From a virus: a DNA stretch of 64,000 bases. Shown here in pieces: positions 8,550 through 17,400 of this stretch. Positions within the stretch are counted from its first letter, which is position 1; every line of letters starts with the position of its first letter. The stretch is taken from positions 1 through 64,000 of IMG/VR virus record IMGVR_UViG_3300043639_000076, one strand, 5' to 3'. The translations under genes were made by a program, and so were the position numbers. The notes under the pieces were generated by a model that saw nothing but the letters and a program-made list of their open reading frames with translations, did no database searches and was not told the origin of the DNA.

Positions 8550-9463
8550 CGCCACTGCACGTTAAAGCGCCGTGGGGCCTGGGCGACGCGATCTACGTGC
8601 GGCCCCTCCTCAAGGCGGCGGCGAAGCAGCGCACGCTCTACGTCGATACGCCGTGGCCGGAATTCTACGACGATATCCCCAACCTTAAATTCGTGCGCGG
8701 CGAGCGGCTGCTGCGGACGCAGAACAAGAATATCCGCCGGCAACCACCGGAGCGTTGGACTCCGCTACCGGCGGGCCTGGGCATGATCGCGCTCGGCTAC
8801 GGCCACCTCGAAATGGAACATGGCGTGTTCGCCGCCATGGAGCGCAAATTGCCGATGACGGCGAAAGAGGCGAAAGCGCCAGACTGGGATTTACCGGAGA
8901 TGGGACCGTGCCCGTTCGACACCGGGGGCGCGCCGCTCGCCGTCGTGAGGCCGGTGATGCGGCGGCTGGAATGGGACAACCAGGCGCGCAACCCGTTGCC
9001 AGAGTATGTCCATTTCGTCGCCGGCGACCTCAAGCGGCGCGGCTTCGCGGTGGTGGTGATCGCCGACACATCCAACACCTACAACGCGGAATGGATCGAG
9101 GGCGACGTGCCGCCACACAATCTGGCCAGACTGCGTGGCGAAAGCACGGTCAATCAGTTAATGGCCATGGTGCGTGACGCGGCGGTGGTCGTGGGAGGTG
9201 TCGGATGGATCGTTCCGGCGGCGATAGCCATGAAAACACCGACGTTCATCGTTCTTGGCGGGAACGGTGGCATGAACTCACCCGAAAAAATCATCGACAG
9301 GCGCATGGACGGATCGAAGATCGGTTTCGCGACACCAAAGGAATTCTGCCAATGCATCGACATGCGACATCAGTGCGAGAAGCAGATACCGGACCTGGAA
9401 AAGCAATGGCGTCGCTGGGCGAGTGCTTTGCCACGCCTTTCCCGATCCTCCCGCGCAGCCTGA
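8546..9463 (+). CDS. GT9-like glycosyltransferase in head module
   Basis: A 305-residue GT-B protein resembling glycosyltransferase family 9 (heptosyltransferase-like). The N-terminal G-L-G-D-A-x-Y loop (residues 11-17), the IADTSNTYNAEWI region and the C-terminal VVGGVGWIVPAAIAMKTPTFIVLGG segment match the family layout. The start is TTG, overlapping the previous stop, and no better start exists. It is followed by a methyltransferase. The pair probably modifies a virion protein or a surface sugar, but substrate and donor cannot be read from sequence. Confidence 0.65.
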   Translation: MTPLHVKAPWGLGDAIYVRPLLKAAAKQRTLYVDTPWPEFYDDIPNLKFVRGERLLRTQNKNIRRQPPERWTPLPAGLGMIALGYGHLEMEHGVFAAMERKLPMTAKEAKAPDWDLPEMGPCPFDTGGAPLAVVRPVMRRLEWDNQARNPLPEYVHFVAGDLKRRGFAVVVIADTSNTYNAEWIEGDVPPHNLARLRGESTVNQLMAMVRDAAVVVGGVGWIVPAAIAMKTPTFIVLGGNGGMNSPEKIIDRRMDGSKIGFATPKEFCQCIDMRHQCEKQIPDLEKQWRRWASALPRLSRSSRAA

Positions 9464-10077
9464 CCAAGGCGTTATCCACTGAACTCTGCTGGTTTCCTGA
9501 ACTGGGCTACGGGTATTTCCCGGCGACTGGCGGCACGCAGATTTATGACGAGGCCTACTTCGAAAAGTATCGCGGCTACGCGCAAACCGAGATGGGAGCG
9601 CGGCTGAACGTGGCGCGCATCGCGCTGGTCGCGCGGCATTACACCGGCCACCTGATCGACATCGGCATCGGCTCGGGGGCTTTCGTCAACGCCCGACCGT
9701 TTACCTGGGGTTATGACATCAACCCGGCGGGCATCGCGTGGCTGAAGGCGCAGGAGAAATTGTGGAACCCCTACCGCCAGCCGTGCCTGGCGATGTCGTT
9801 CTGGGACAGCCTGGAACACATTCCGGACTTCCCAAAGCTTCTGGAACAGGTCGAGGACAGCGTCTTTATTTCGCTTCCGGTCTTTCCTGGTCCCGCCGAG
9901 GTGTTGAATTCGAAACACTATCGGAAAGATGAACATTATTGGTACTTCAGTAAGGCGGGCCTGATCATTTTCATGGACAGGCTTGGCTGGAAGCTGCGCG
10001 AGGTCAGCGACATCGAGACGATCCTGGGCCGCGATGGGATAGCCTCGTTCGCGTTCCGGCGGGTGTCGCGGCCATGA
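9406..10077 (+). CDS. class I SAM-dependent methyltransferase
   Basis: The 223-residue product has motif I as IDIGIGSG (residues 84-91) in the SAM-binding loop, an acidic residue in GYDIN and a post-motif SFWDSLEHIPD block, typical of small-molecule or sugar methyltransferases. The frame is open much further upstream, but that part shadows the glycosyltransferase. ATG 9406 is chosen, which still overlaps it by 58 bases. Its end overlaps the connector gene as ATGA. It probably acts with the glycosyltransferase before it. Confidence 0.7.
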   Translation: MASLGECFATPFPILPRSLTKALSTELCWFPELGYGYFPATGGTQIYDEAYFEKYRGYAQTEMGARLNVARIALVARHYTGHLIDIGIGSGAFVNARPFTWGYDINPAGIAWLKAQEKLWNPYRQPCLAMSFWDSLEHIPDFPKLLEQVEDSVFISLPVFPGPAEVLNSKHYRKDEHYWYFSKAGLIIFMDRLGWKLREVSDIETILGRDGIASFAFRRVSRP

Positions 10078-10742
10078 AATCATCCATCATCGAGGTGATC
10101 GCGCCGGCCATCACGCACGACCTGACGACACTGGATATCGCCAAGGAAGAACTCGGCATCGACACCGATGAGAATGACGCGCGGCTGGCGCGGTGGATAC
10201 GTGAAACCAGCGTTTACATCGAGCGACACTGCAATCGCACCCTGGTCAAGGAGACGGTCAAGGAGATCTGGCATGGCGCGGATTACTGGTACCTGCCGGA
10301 GGTGTCCCAGGAGATCCGGCCGCTGAACCTGCGCCGCTATCCGGTGGTGGAGATCACCTCGTTCGGTTCGGTCGATGAAGACCCGCCGCTGACCATGGAT
10401 GATTACCAGCTTGACGCCTTCAGGGGACGGCTGTGGCGGCTGCACGAGGGGCAGCGGTCTTACTGGTCATGGCACTGGTCGAACACCGCCCTGATGAGCC
10501 TGGAGATCACTTACACGGGCGGCTACGACAACCCCGACAACCTGCCGCCGGATCTTCAGGCGGCGTGCCTGGCGCTGCTGAAGATCCGCAACGACACGTT
10601 TGGCCGCGACCGGTTCATCCGTTCGCAGGAAATCCCAGGCGTGATCAAGGAAGAATACAACAATCCGGCGTCACCCGGTCAGTCGGGTCTGCCGCCGGAA
10701 ATATGCGAGATGCTCCAGCCGTTCCAGGAGTTCAACGCGTGA
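10074..10742 (+). CDS. head-tail connector (gp6-like)
   Basis: A 222-residue protein of the HK97 gp6-like connector family that binds under the portal. The N-terminal LDIAKEELGIDTDENDARL helix and the IRETSVYIERHCNRTL region fit the family signature. It ends with a proline-containing tail. The ATG overlaps the upstream stop, and the stop overlaps the next GTG. The length is somewhat above the smallest members. Confidence 0.85.
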   Translation: MKSSIIEVIAPAITHDLTTLDIAKEELGIDTDENDARLARWIRETSVYIERHCNRTLVKETVKEIWHGADYWYLPEVSQEIRPLNLRRYPVVEITSFGSVDEDPPLTMDDYQLDAFRGRLWRLHEGQRSYWSWHWSNTALMSLEITYTGGYDNPDNLPPDLQAACLALLKIRNDTFGRDRFIRSQEIPGVIKEEYNNPASPGQSGLPPEICEMLQPFQEFNA

Positions 10743-11089
10743 ACAAGGGGGACTATGTGGCCAAACAGGTGGCCGACGCCATCGCGCGGGTCGGTGAGCC
10801 GGGTCTGTTGATCCGGCTGGCGGGACGCACCACGCCGCGGGTCGAGGTGGCGGTGAAATGCGTACCCACCTTCACGGCTCCTGGGGAGGCCACTGGCGGC
10901 GTCGTGCAGGGGCGCATCGATGTTCGGATCAGCAACCGGGAGATCGCCGCCAGCGGATGGCCAGCGCCTGTCCGCAGGGGCGATCAGATCATCATCGCCC
11001 AGACGACCTACACCGTGCAGGGCGTTCAGGTCGCCGCCCCCGGCGGCGTGATCGCGGAGCATATCATGCAGGTCATGGGGATGGCGTGA
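10739..11089 (+). CDS. head-tail joining (head closure) protein
   Basis: A 116-residue protein, GTG start in a GTGA overlap, with CCAGGAG at 10724-10730. It is beta-rich (VAVKCVPTFTAP, then VRRGDQIIIAQTTYTVQGV), the pattern expected of head-closure proteins. The assignment rests on position between the connector and the neck/tail genes, plus size and predicted fold. A longer in-frame extension to 10433 is a shadow of the connector gene. Confidence 0.65.
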   Translation: MNKGDYVAKQVADAIARVGEPGLLIRLAGRTTPRVEVAVKCVPTFTAPGEATGGVVQGRIDVRISNREIAASGWPAPVRRGDQIIIAQTTYTVQGVQVAAPGGVIAEHIMQVMGMA

Positions 11090-11829
11090 TGGCGGCGGTC
11101 GCGAGGGGTTTCACGCCACAGGTGGTCAATGACCTCATCGATTATCATCAGGCCGCGACACGCAAGGTTCTGATCAGCGAGACGCGGCGACTGGTGGCGC
11201 TCAACGAACAGGCCATCATGGACACGTTCGGTTCGCCGGCGGAAATCGAGCAAACCGTGGACGGCCAGGTGGGTCGGGCGCTGGATCAGGCGCTGAAATA
11301 CACCGACACGGTGTTTCATCTGCATGCCAACGTGGTCGATGAGGCGCTGCGGCTGCTGATCACGCGCTCGCCGATCGGCCCTGGCCGGCATGGCCACTAC
11401 AAGGACGCGCACTGGCTCTACGTCAACGGCACCCGGCGCGACGTGCAACTGGAAGGCAACAAGGTCGAACTGAAGCGGGGCGACAAGATCGTCATCGTCA
11501 ATGTCAAGCCCTACGCACGCAAGATCGAGGGCACGCCGTATCAGCGGTTCAAACAGCGAATGACCCATCGCCGGCCCGGTCTGTCGGTCCAGGCACCAGA
11601 CGGCGTCTACGAGGTCACCGCGCGCGATTTGCAAAAGCTGTACGGCAAGATCGCGATCATCAATTTCACGTATCGCGGCAACGTGGAAGGCGCTCTGTTG
11701 GAACAGGCGACGGTGGCCCGGTCACCGAAACGCAATCGCAGCGGCCGTTATCATTCGCAGGGCGGGCCGCGCTCGGGTGGCGATGCCAAGGATCGTTTCC
11801 CGGCGCTGGAGATCGAAGCGAGGTTCTAA
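11089..11829 (+). CDS. neck/tail completion protein (gp10-like position)
   Basis: A 246-residue protein whose ATG overlaps the preceding stop. The N-terminal half is helical, and the middle contains SPIGPGRHGHYKDAHWLYVNG, a motif of tail-completion proteins that act at the head-tail interface. The last 40 residues are basic and Gly/Ser-rich. Located between head closure and tail terminator, as expected. Exact family not certain. Confidence 0.6.
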   Translation: MAAVARGFTPQVVNDLIDYHQAATRKVLISETRRLVALNEQAIMDTFGSPAEIEQTVDGQVGRALDQALKYTDTVFHLHANVVDEALRLLITRSPIGPGRHGHYKDAHWLYVNGTRRDVQLEGNKVELKRGDKIVIVNVKPYARKIEGTPYQRFKQRMTHRRPGLSVQAPDGVYEVTARDLQKLYGKIAIINFTYRGNVEGALLEQATVARSPKRNRSGRYHSQGGPRSGGDAKDRFPALEIEARF

Positions 11830-11830
11830 A

Positions 11831-12268
11831 ATGCTGGCACCGGCGATCAAGGCCATCCGCGAGCGCGTGGAGGCCAACTTCACCGCGCTTCCGATGCGGT
11901 GGGCAAACGAAAACTGGGACGGGCAGGATCCGATGCAGACCGCGTCTCCATTCGTGGAATGCGAGATCGTCGGTGGCTACAACGCGCTGACCGGGTTCAG
12001 CCAGCGCGGCAATCAACTCTACATCCATCCCGGACTGATCAGATTCTACATCTGGACGCCGTGGAACACCGGCATGGATGACTCCCTGGAGGTCGCCGAC
12101 GCGCTGGCGTTGTTCATGGAGCGCACTGAGTTTGGTCGCGTGCCGGAACTCGGCCAAACCGTCAGAACTCTCGACTTTTCGGCATACGACAGCGTGGCCA
12201 CGGATGAAGCGGGAAACTATGCGATTCTGCTTTGTAGCGTGCCGTTCGATTTCTATTACACGGCCTGA
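11831..12268 (+). CDS. tail terminator protein (DUF4128-like)
   Basis: A 145-residue protein matching the phage tail-terminator-like DUF4128 family: an N-terminal helix that opens AIKAIRERVEANF, a beta-strand core with LYIHPGLIRFYIW, and a C-terminal strand ending PFDFYYTA. It caps the tail tube and joins it to the head. The gene directly precedes the tail tube gene. Confidence 0.75.
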   Translation: MLAPAIKAIRERVEANFTALPMRWANENWDGQDPMQTASPFVECEIVGGYNALTGFSQRGNQLYIHPGLIRFYIWTPWNTGMDDSLEVADALALFMERTEFGRVPELGQTVRTLDFSAYDSVATDEAGNYAILLCSVPFDFYYTA

Positions 12269-12294
12269 AAGGCCCGCTCACAGGAGTTGTTGCC

Positions 12295-13557
12295 ATGGCG
12301 TACCAAACACAATCCAATGCCATCGTCGCCTACAAGGCGCAGTCTGGACTTGGGGTTCCCGCGACCGGTGCCGGCGCGCAGGTCTTGCGTGTCGCCGGCG
12401 GTGCCGGCGGCGATCTGACGAAGGCGGCGACTGAAAGTAACGAAGTTCGCTATGACGGCATGCGGACCCGCGGTCGTCATGGCATCCAAAAGACCACGGG
12501 CGCGTGGTCTGGCGAGGCCTCGCTCGGCACCTTCGATGTCATCGCCGAGGCGATCTCGCGCGACACCATGTCGGCGGCCGATCTGACGATCACCGAGACG
12601 ACCGGTGGCCTGACCTCGATCACCACGACGGCCTACATCCAGGTCAGCAACACGCTGCCCACCATCGTCGCGACGGCGGGTTCGTGGATCACGGCGGGGC
12701 TGCGCGTTGGCGATGTCATCCGTCTGAGCGGCGTCACGCCAGCGGGCAACAACAACCGCAACGTACGGATCGTCGGGCTGACCCCCACGGTCATCACCGT
12801 GGCCGATCAGTGGCTGGAACAGAACGCCACGCCGATGACCACGTTCACCGTCATTCGTCCCGGCAAAAAACTGATCCAGACCGGCACGCAGTTGATCAAA
12901 CGCTACTTCACGGTCGAGGAATACGAGATCGACATCGATCAGTCCCAGGTGCTGACTGACTTTGTCTGGGGCGCGATGCGCGTGGGCATGGCCCCGAACG
13001 GCATCATCACCATCGATCCATCCGGTATCGGAACGGGTCAGATGAACGTCAACGACCCGGCTTCATCGCCGGTCTTCACCACGCCGACAACCTCCAACTC
13101 GCTGCCGCTCGCGGTGGTGGACGCGACCATCCGCATCGGCGGCAAGGACATGGTCGATCTGACCAGCTTCGACCTGACGATGGATATCTCGCCGATGGCA
13201 CCGGACGTGTTCGGTTCCGGAAACATCAAGTATGCGCCTGATGTTTTCACTGGTCAGATGGGACTTGGCGTCAACTTCACCTGTCTGCGGAAAGACCTCC
13301 AGATGTTGAAGGATTTCATCGCGGAGACGCAATATTCGATCTCCATCCTGGCGGTGGAAAACGAAGCGGAGCCGAAAAGCTTCATGTCCATCTACATCCC
13401 GAATCTGACGCTCGGCGGTCTGACGAAATCCGCTTACGCGAAGGAAGGCGGGCCGCGCACGCAGTCCGTCACCGTGCCGATGGCGCTGATTGGTAAGGAT
13501 ATCGGCGGGCCGGAAATCGACGGAACGATGATCAAGATCCAGACCAGCGCCACATAA
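12295..13557 (+). CDS. major tail tube protein
   Basis: A 420-residue tail tube protein with CAGGAG before the ATG. The N-terminal block (SNAIVAYKAQSGLGVPATG, then VRYDGMRTRGRHGIQKT) and the C-terminal half with the VDLTSFDLTMDI strand fit the larger tube proteins of siphophages. An inserted Thr/Val-rich domain (about residues 95-190) is probably surface exposed. It sits between the terminator and the chaperone. Confidence 0.85.
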   Translation: MAYQTQSNAIVAYKAQSGLGVPATGAGAQVLRVAGGAGGDLTKAATESNEVRYDGMRTRGRHGIQKTTGAWSGEASLGTFDVIAEAISRDTMSAADLTITETTGGLTSITTTAYIQVSNTLPTIVATAGSWITAGLRVGDVIRLSGVTPAGNNNRNVRIVGLTPTVITVADQWLEQNATPMTTFTVIRPGKKLIQTGTQLIKRYFTVEEYEIDIDQSQVLTDFVWGAMRVGMAPNGIITIDPSGIGTGQMNVNDPASSPVFTTPTTSNSLPLAVVDATIRIGGKDMVDLTSFDLTMDISPMAPDVFGSGNIKYAPDVFTGQMGLGVNFTCLRKDLQMLKDFIAETQYSISILAVENEAEPKSFMSIYIPNLTLGGLTKSAYAKEGGPRTQSVTVPMALIGKDIGGPEIDGTMIKIQTSAT

Positions 13558-13583
13558 AAGTTAAACCAGGAACAGGAGAGTTC

Positions 13584-14084
13584 ATGCAAAACGGGGAACT
13601 TAACGGGAGCGCGGGCGGTGATTCGTTCGATCTCGATGATCTGAGATCGACCGACACCGACGAACTGGCCATCGTGCATCCCAAAACGGGTGAAGTGACG
13701 ACGTGGATCTGGACGCTGGCCGGCCCAGGTCATCCACGTTCGATCGAAGCGGCGAACATCGCCGCGCGCGAGGCGCTGCGGGTGCAGCGGCTGCGCGAAC
13801 AGGCCATGGTGAACCGGCGCAAGTGGATCGAGCCGGATCGCACACCAGACGAAATGCGGCGCGAGAACGCGGAAAGCTTCGCCATTCGCGTTCTCGACTG
13901 GACGCCGGTCAGGCTGAGTGGCAACGACTATCCCTACTCCAGGGAAAACGTGGTCAAGCTGTTGCTCGATCCGTCATTCGGAAAGATTTACTTGCAGTTG
14001 CTGGAGTATTTCAATTCGGATGAAAGTTTTACCAGACACTCGGCGCGGAACTCACCGACTTCGCCGAGTGTGAATTCCGACTGA
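13584..14084 (+). CDS. tail assembly chaperone, short product (gpG-like)
   Basis: A 166-residue protein with a good AGGAGAG before the ATG. It lies exactly where lambda-type phages encode the tape-measure chaperone G. Residues up to FNSDESF read as a compact protein. After that the frame becomes Ser/Thr-rich with little structure (HSARNSPTSPSVNSD), as expected for the tail past a ribosomal slip site. A -1 shift at TTTT (14027-14030) would continue into the next frame, giving a G-T-like fusion. Confidence 0.8.
   Translation: MQNGELNGSAGGDSFDLDDLRSTDTDELAIVHPKTGEVTTWIWTLAGPGHPRSIEAANIAAREALRVQRLREQAMVNRRKWIEPDRTPDEMRRENAESFAIRVLDWTPVRLSGNDYPYSRENVVKLLLDPSFGKIYLQLLEYFNSDESFTRHSARNSPTSPSVNSD
14024..14034 (+). 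promoter_or_regulatory. putative -1 programmed frameshift site
   Basis: In the zero frame the codons are GAA-AGT-TTT-ACC. TTT at 14028-14030 can slip one base back onto TTT at 14027-14029, moving reading into a frame that is open from 14024 to 14422. The joined product reads ESFYQTLGAELTDFAECEF and continues as a plausible folded protein. The heptamer is not a canonical X-XXY-YYZ slip site. Confidence 0.55.
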
Positions 14085-14422
14085 GCGCCACCGACAAGAA
14101 TGGCGTGACCTGGCGGGACACGCTGGAGGGGTTGGTGAAGCGAACCCGGCGCAATGAAAAGCGCGCCGAGTACGAGGCGGAACTGTGGATGCCGGAATTC
14201 CCCATGTCGGCGATGTATCTGTGGCGGGTTTTCCACCGGATACGCAGCCGCAAGGGGGGTGCCGGCATGGGCATTTCGCCTTTGGAATGGCCTGACATCG
14301 AGGCGTTCTCACGCCTGTCGGGCATGCGCCTGTTGCCGTGGGAGGTCACCATGATCGAGAAGATGGACGACCTCTGGCTGCGAAGCATGGCGGAAGCCAC
14401 GCGGAGCAACGCCGATGTCTGA
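14030..14422 (+). CDS. tail assembly chaperone, frameshift extension (gpT-like)
   Basis: This frame is open from 14024 and makes the C-terminal part of a G-T-type chaperone fusion. It runs TLGAELTDFAECEFRLSAT, then MPEFPMSAMYLWRVFHRIRS and the ISPLEWPDIEAF segment, characteristic of siphophage T-like extensions that bind the tape measure. It could start independently at GTG 14105, but the sequence before that point already looks protein-like, favouring a frameshift. The stop overlaps the tape-measure start. Confidence 0.7.
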   Translation, partial: YQTLGAELTDFAECEFRLSATDKNGVTWRDTLEGLVKRTRRNEKRAEYEAELWMPEFPMSAMYLWRVFHRIRSRKGGAGMGISPLEWPDIEAFSRLSGMRLLPWEVTMIEKMDDLWLRSMAEATRSNADV

Positions 14423-17400
14423 AACCCGGCGGGTCGTCACCGAGATCATCGTTGATGCCCGCCAGGCCGAGGCGGGTCTGGCGGCGGTCGCGGCGGCATC
14501 GCGCGCGGCGCAGCGCGAGTTCGACAAGCACATCGCCAAGACCCTGGAAATCGACGCCGCCAACAAGCGGGTCAAGCAGTCGGGGAAAGAAGCCTCCGAG
14601 GTACTGACCCTCTCGGCGGCGGGCCTGAACAGAGCCGCCACGGCGGCGGATGCCTATCGTGGCCGGCTCGATCCCCTGGTGTTCGCTCAGAACGCGTTGG
14701 GTAAGGAACTAAAGAACGTCGGAGCGGCGATCACGGCCACCGACGCGCTGTTGCTGAAACGTAAGATCTCCGACACCGAGGCGATCGAGCGAACTCAACA
14801 ATTCAAGCTTCGTCAGGCCGAACTGGCTGACGTGATGGACAAACTAACAGCCAAAACCATCAGCGTCGCCGACGCGCTGACCTACCTGAAGACGGCGCAC
14901 GAACGCGCCAGCGAGCCGGCCAAGGTCGCCGCCGTCGATGCCGACGCGCTGCGACTGAAATACGACAAGCTGTATGCCTCGCAAAAGATATATGCCCAGG
15001 CGGTCAAGGACATCATCGCGGCGCGGAACGAGGAGAAGATCTCCATCGATCTGGCCAAGGCGGCGCTGCAACAGGAGGTCGAGGCGCTCAACGCGCGCGA
15101 CGCGGCGATCAAGAAGGGAGCCACCGGCGGCGGCGACGCCGAGGCGGCGCGGCTTCAGGCGTTGCGGCTTAAATACGACGATGTCTATCGGATCGCGAAA
15201 CAATACAAAGATGCCCTGAACGATATCGCCGAGGCGGAAGAAAAGGCCGGCCTGGGTTCCGTCGAAGCCACCGCGGCGCGGGAAAAAGCCCGCCTCTCCA
15301 TGGAAACCTCCGTCGCGACCCTTAAGAAAAGCATGGCGGGTCCATCCGCCGCCGACACCGCGGCGGAAATGAACAAGCTGCGCGCCAGCATCGATCCGCT
15401 GTTCGCGACGTGGCAGAAATATCAGGCCGAACTGACCAAGATCGCCGAGGTGGAAAAGAAGGTCGGCGGGATCACCAACGAGGCGAACGCGGCGCGCGCG
15501 CGCGCCCTGACCACGTATCAGAAAGAGGCCGACGCGATCATCGGTGTCGGCAAAGGTCACGAAGACCTCGACAAAAAGATGAAGGACGGCACCGCGTCGG
15601 CGGGTCAGATGAAGTTCGCCACGCAGCAGTTGACCGTGCAGATGAGCCAGATGTTCTCTGGCATCGCCACCGGCCAGCCGATTCTCATCACGCTGATCCA
15701 ACAAGGCCATCAGGTCGCCGACGTGATGTGGGCCACCGGCACCAGCGTCAAGCAGCTTGGCGAACAGTTCATGACGGTGCTGAGTGGCGCGCTGAAGGCG
15801 ATGACCAGCCCCATGGGCCTCCTGATCACCGGTGCCGCCGCTCTCGTCGGCAGCTTCATCCTCCTGGTGAAGTACGCGGAAGACGCGGCACAGGCGTTCA
15901 ACGACCTGAAGGTATCGCTGTCGGCGACGCGCGGAGACTATGGCGCGGTCGCCGAAACCATCGAGAAGGATTCTCGCCGCATCGCCGCGTCACTGGGCCT
16001 GTCGCGCGACGAAGTGACCAAGACCATGGGGTCGATCGCCGCTCTGCCGCTGCCGGCCGGCCTGAACTCCAGCCTGGAGGATCTGACCCGCACCGCGGCG
16101 AACCTGGGGACGGTGCTGGGCAGCGGTCTGGCCGGCGGGCTGAAGAGCGTCAGCGCCGCGCTGGAAGACCCCAAGAAAGCCGCCGAGGCGTTCGCCGGCA
16201 CGGCGACCGGGCTACGCACGCTGAGTGGCGCGTTGCTGCGGAACATCTCGGACCTGCAAAACGCCGGCGACAAGGTCGGAGCCACCAACGTGTTGCTGGT
16301 GGCGATGAAGACGTCCGCCGAGATCGCCGAGAAGCAGGGGCTGACGCCGCTGGGGCTGGCGATGCGGCACCTCAACGAGGCATTCGTTGACGGCAGCAAG
16401 AACGGCAAGAATTTCTTCAAGGATCTGGGTGAGGGGCTTGGCGGCGCGGTCGCCAAGGCGATCGAGGGTGTCGCTCTTCTCGTTGGCGGCATCAACAAAC
16501 TTTACGAACTGGCCGGGAAGATCCCTGGCGGCGTGACCACGCTTGGGACGATCCTGTTTCCCTTCGCCGGAGCCGCCACCGCCGCGTTCGGCATCGGCAA
16601 CGGCATCACTGATTTCTTCAATCCCGGCAACGGCTCGGGCGGGCTGATCACGGGTGCCAAGAACTCGACCGCCGCCGACCTGGCTCTGGTCGAGAAGTGG
16701 CGGCAGGATCCGAGGGCGGTGCGGACGGCGGTGTCGCCGGCCAACGCGCTCGGCGTGGGTCAGTTGATCCCCGGCACGGCGGCGGGTGAGGGCGTCAACC
16801 CGATGATCCCCACCGAGAACATCAAGGGGATGATGTCGTATCTGCAAAAGATGCTGAATCAGTTTCACGATTTCGATGAGGCGGCGGCGCATTACAACAC
16901 GGGACCGGCGGGCGGCGGGAAGAGTTCGGCGGCTGGCCAGGATTACCTGCGCGCCATGGCCATATCCAACCCCGGCGGCATGCCGCAAACCACCATCGAT
17001 TATATCGAATACTGGGGCAAATTCTTCGGTATGTCGCGGGAACAGATCGAACTCGGCAAGCGGATCGCCGCGACCGAGAACGCGGGTATGCAAGGCCCCC
17101 GCAGCGTCATGTTCAGGCATATCGATCCAGTGGGGACGGGCGGGTCGTCGGTCACCCCCGACGTTGATCCGAACACCGGCCAGCCGCGCGTGGGCGCGAA
17201 CAAGGATACCGCCGCCGGCAAGGCGCAGGTCGATGCCTACACCGCCTCCATCGAGGCGCTGAAGGAACAGCAACGCCAACTCAACAAGGCACGCGCGGAA
17301 GAAGCGATCACGGCCGACGAACACGCCAAGCGCACGGCGCAGATCACCCTGCTTATCGCCAGGGAAACCGACAAGATGATGGAGGCGAACCGGGCGTCGG

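Noticed and set aside
8546-10077. The two sugar-enzyme genes as host DNA contamination
   Set aside because: They overlap phage genes at both ends (capsid-side and connector) on the same strand, so they belong to the phage operon.
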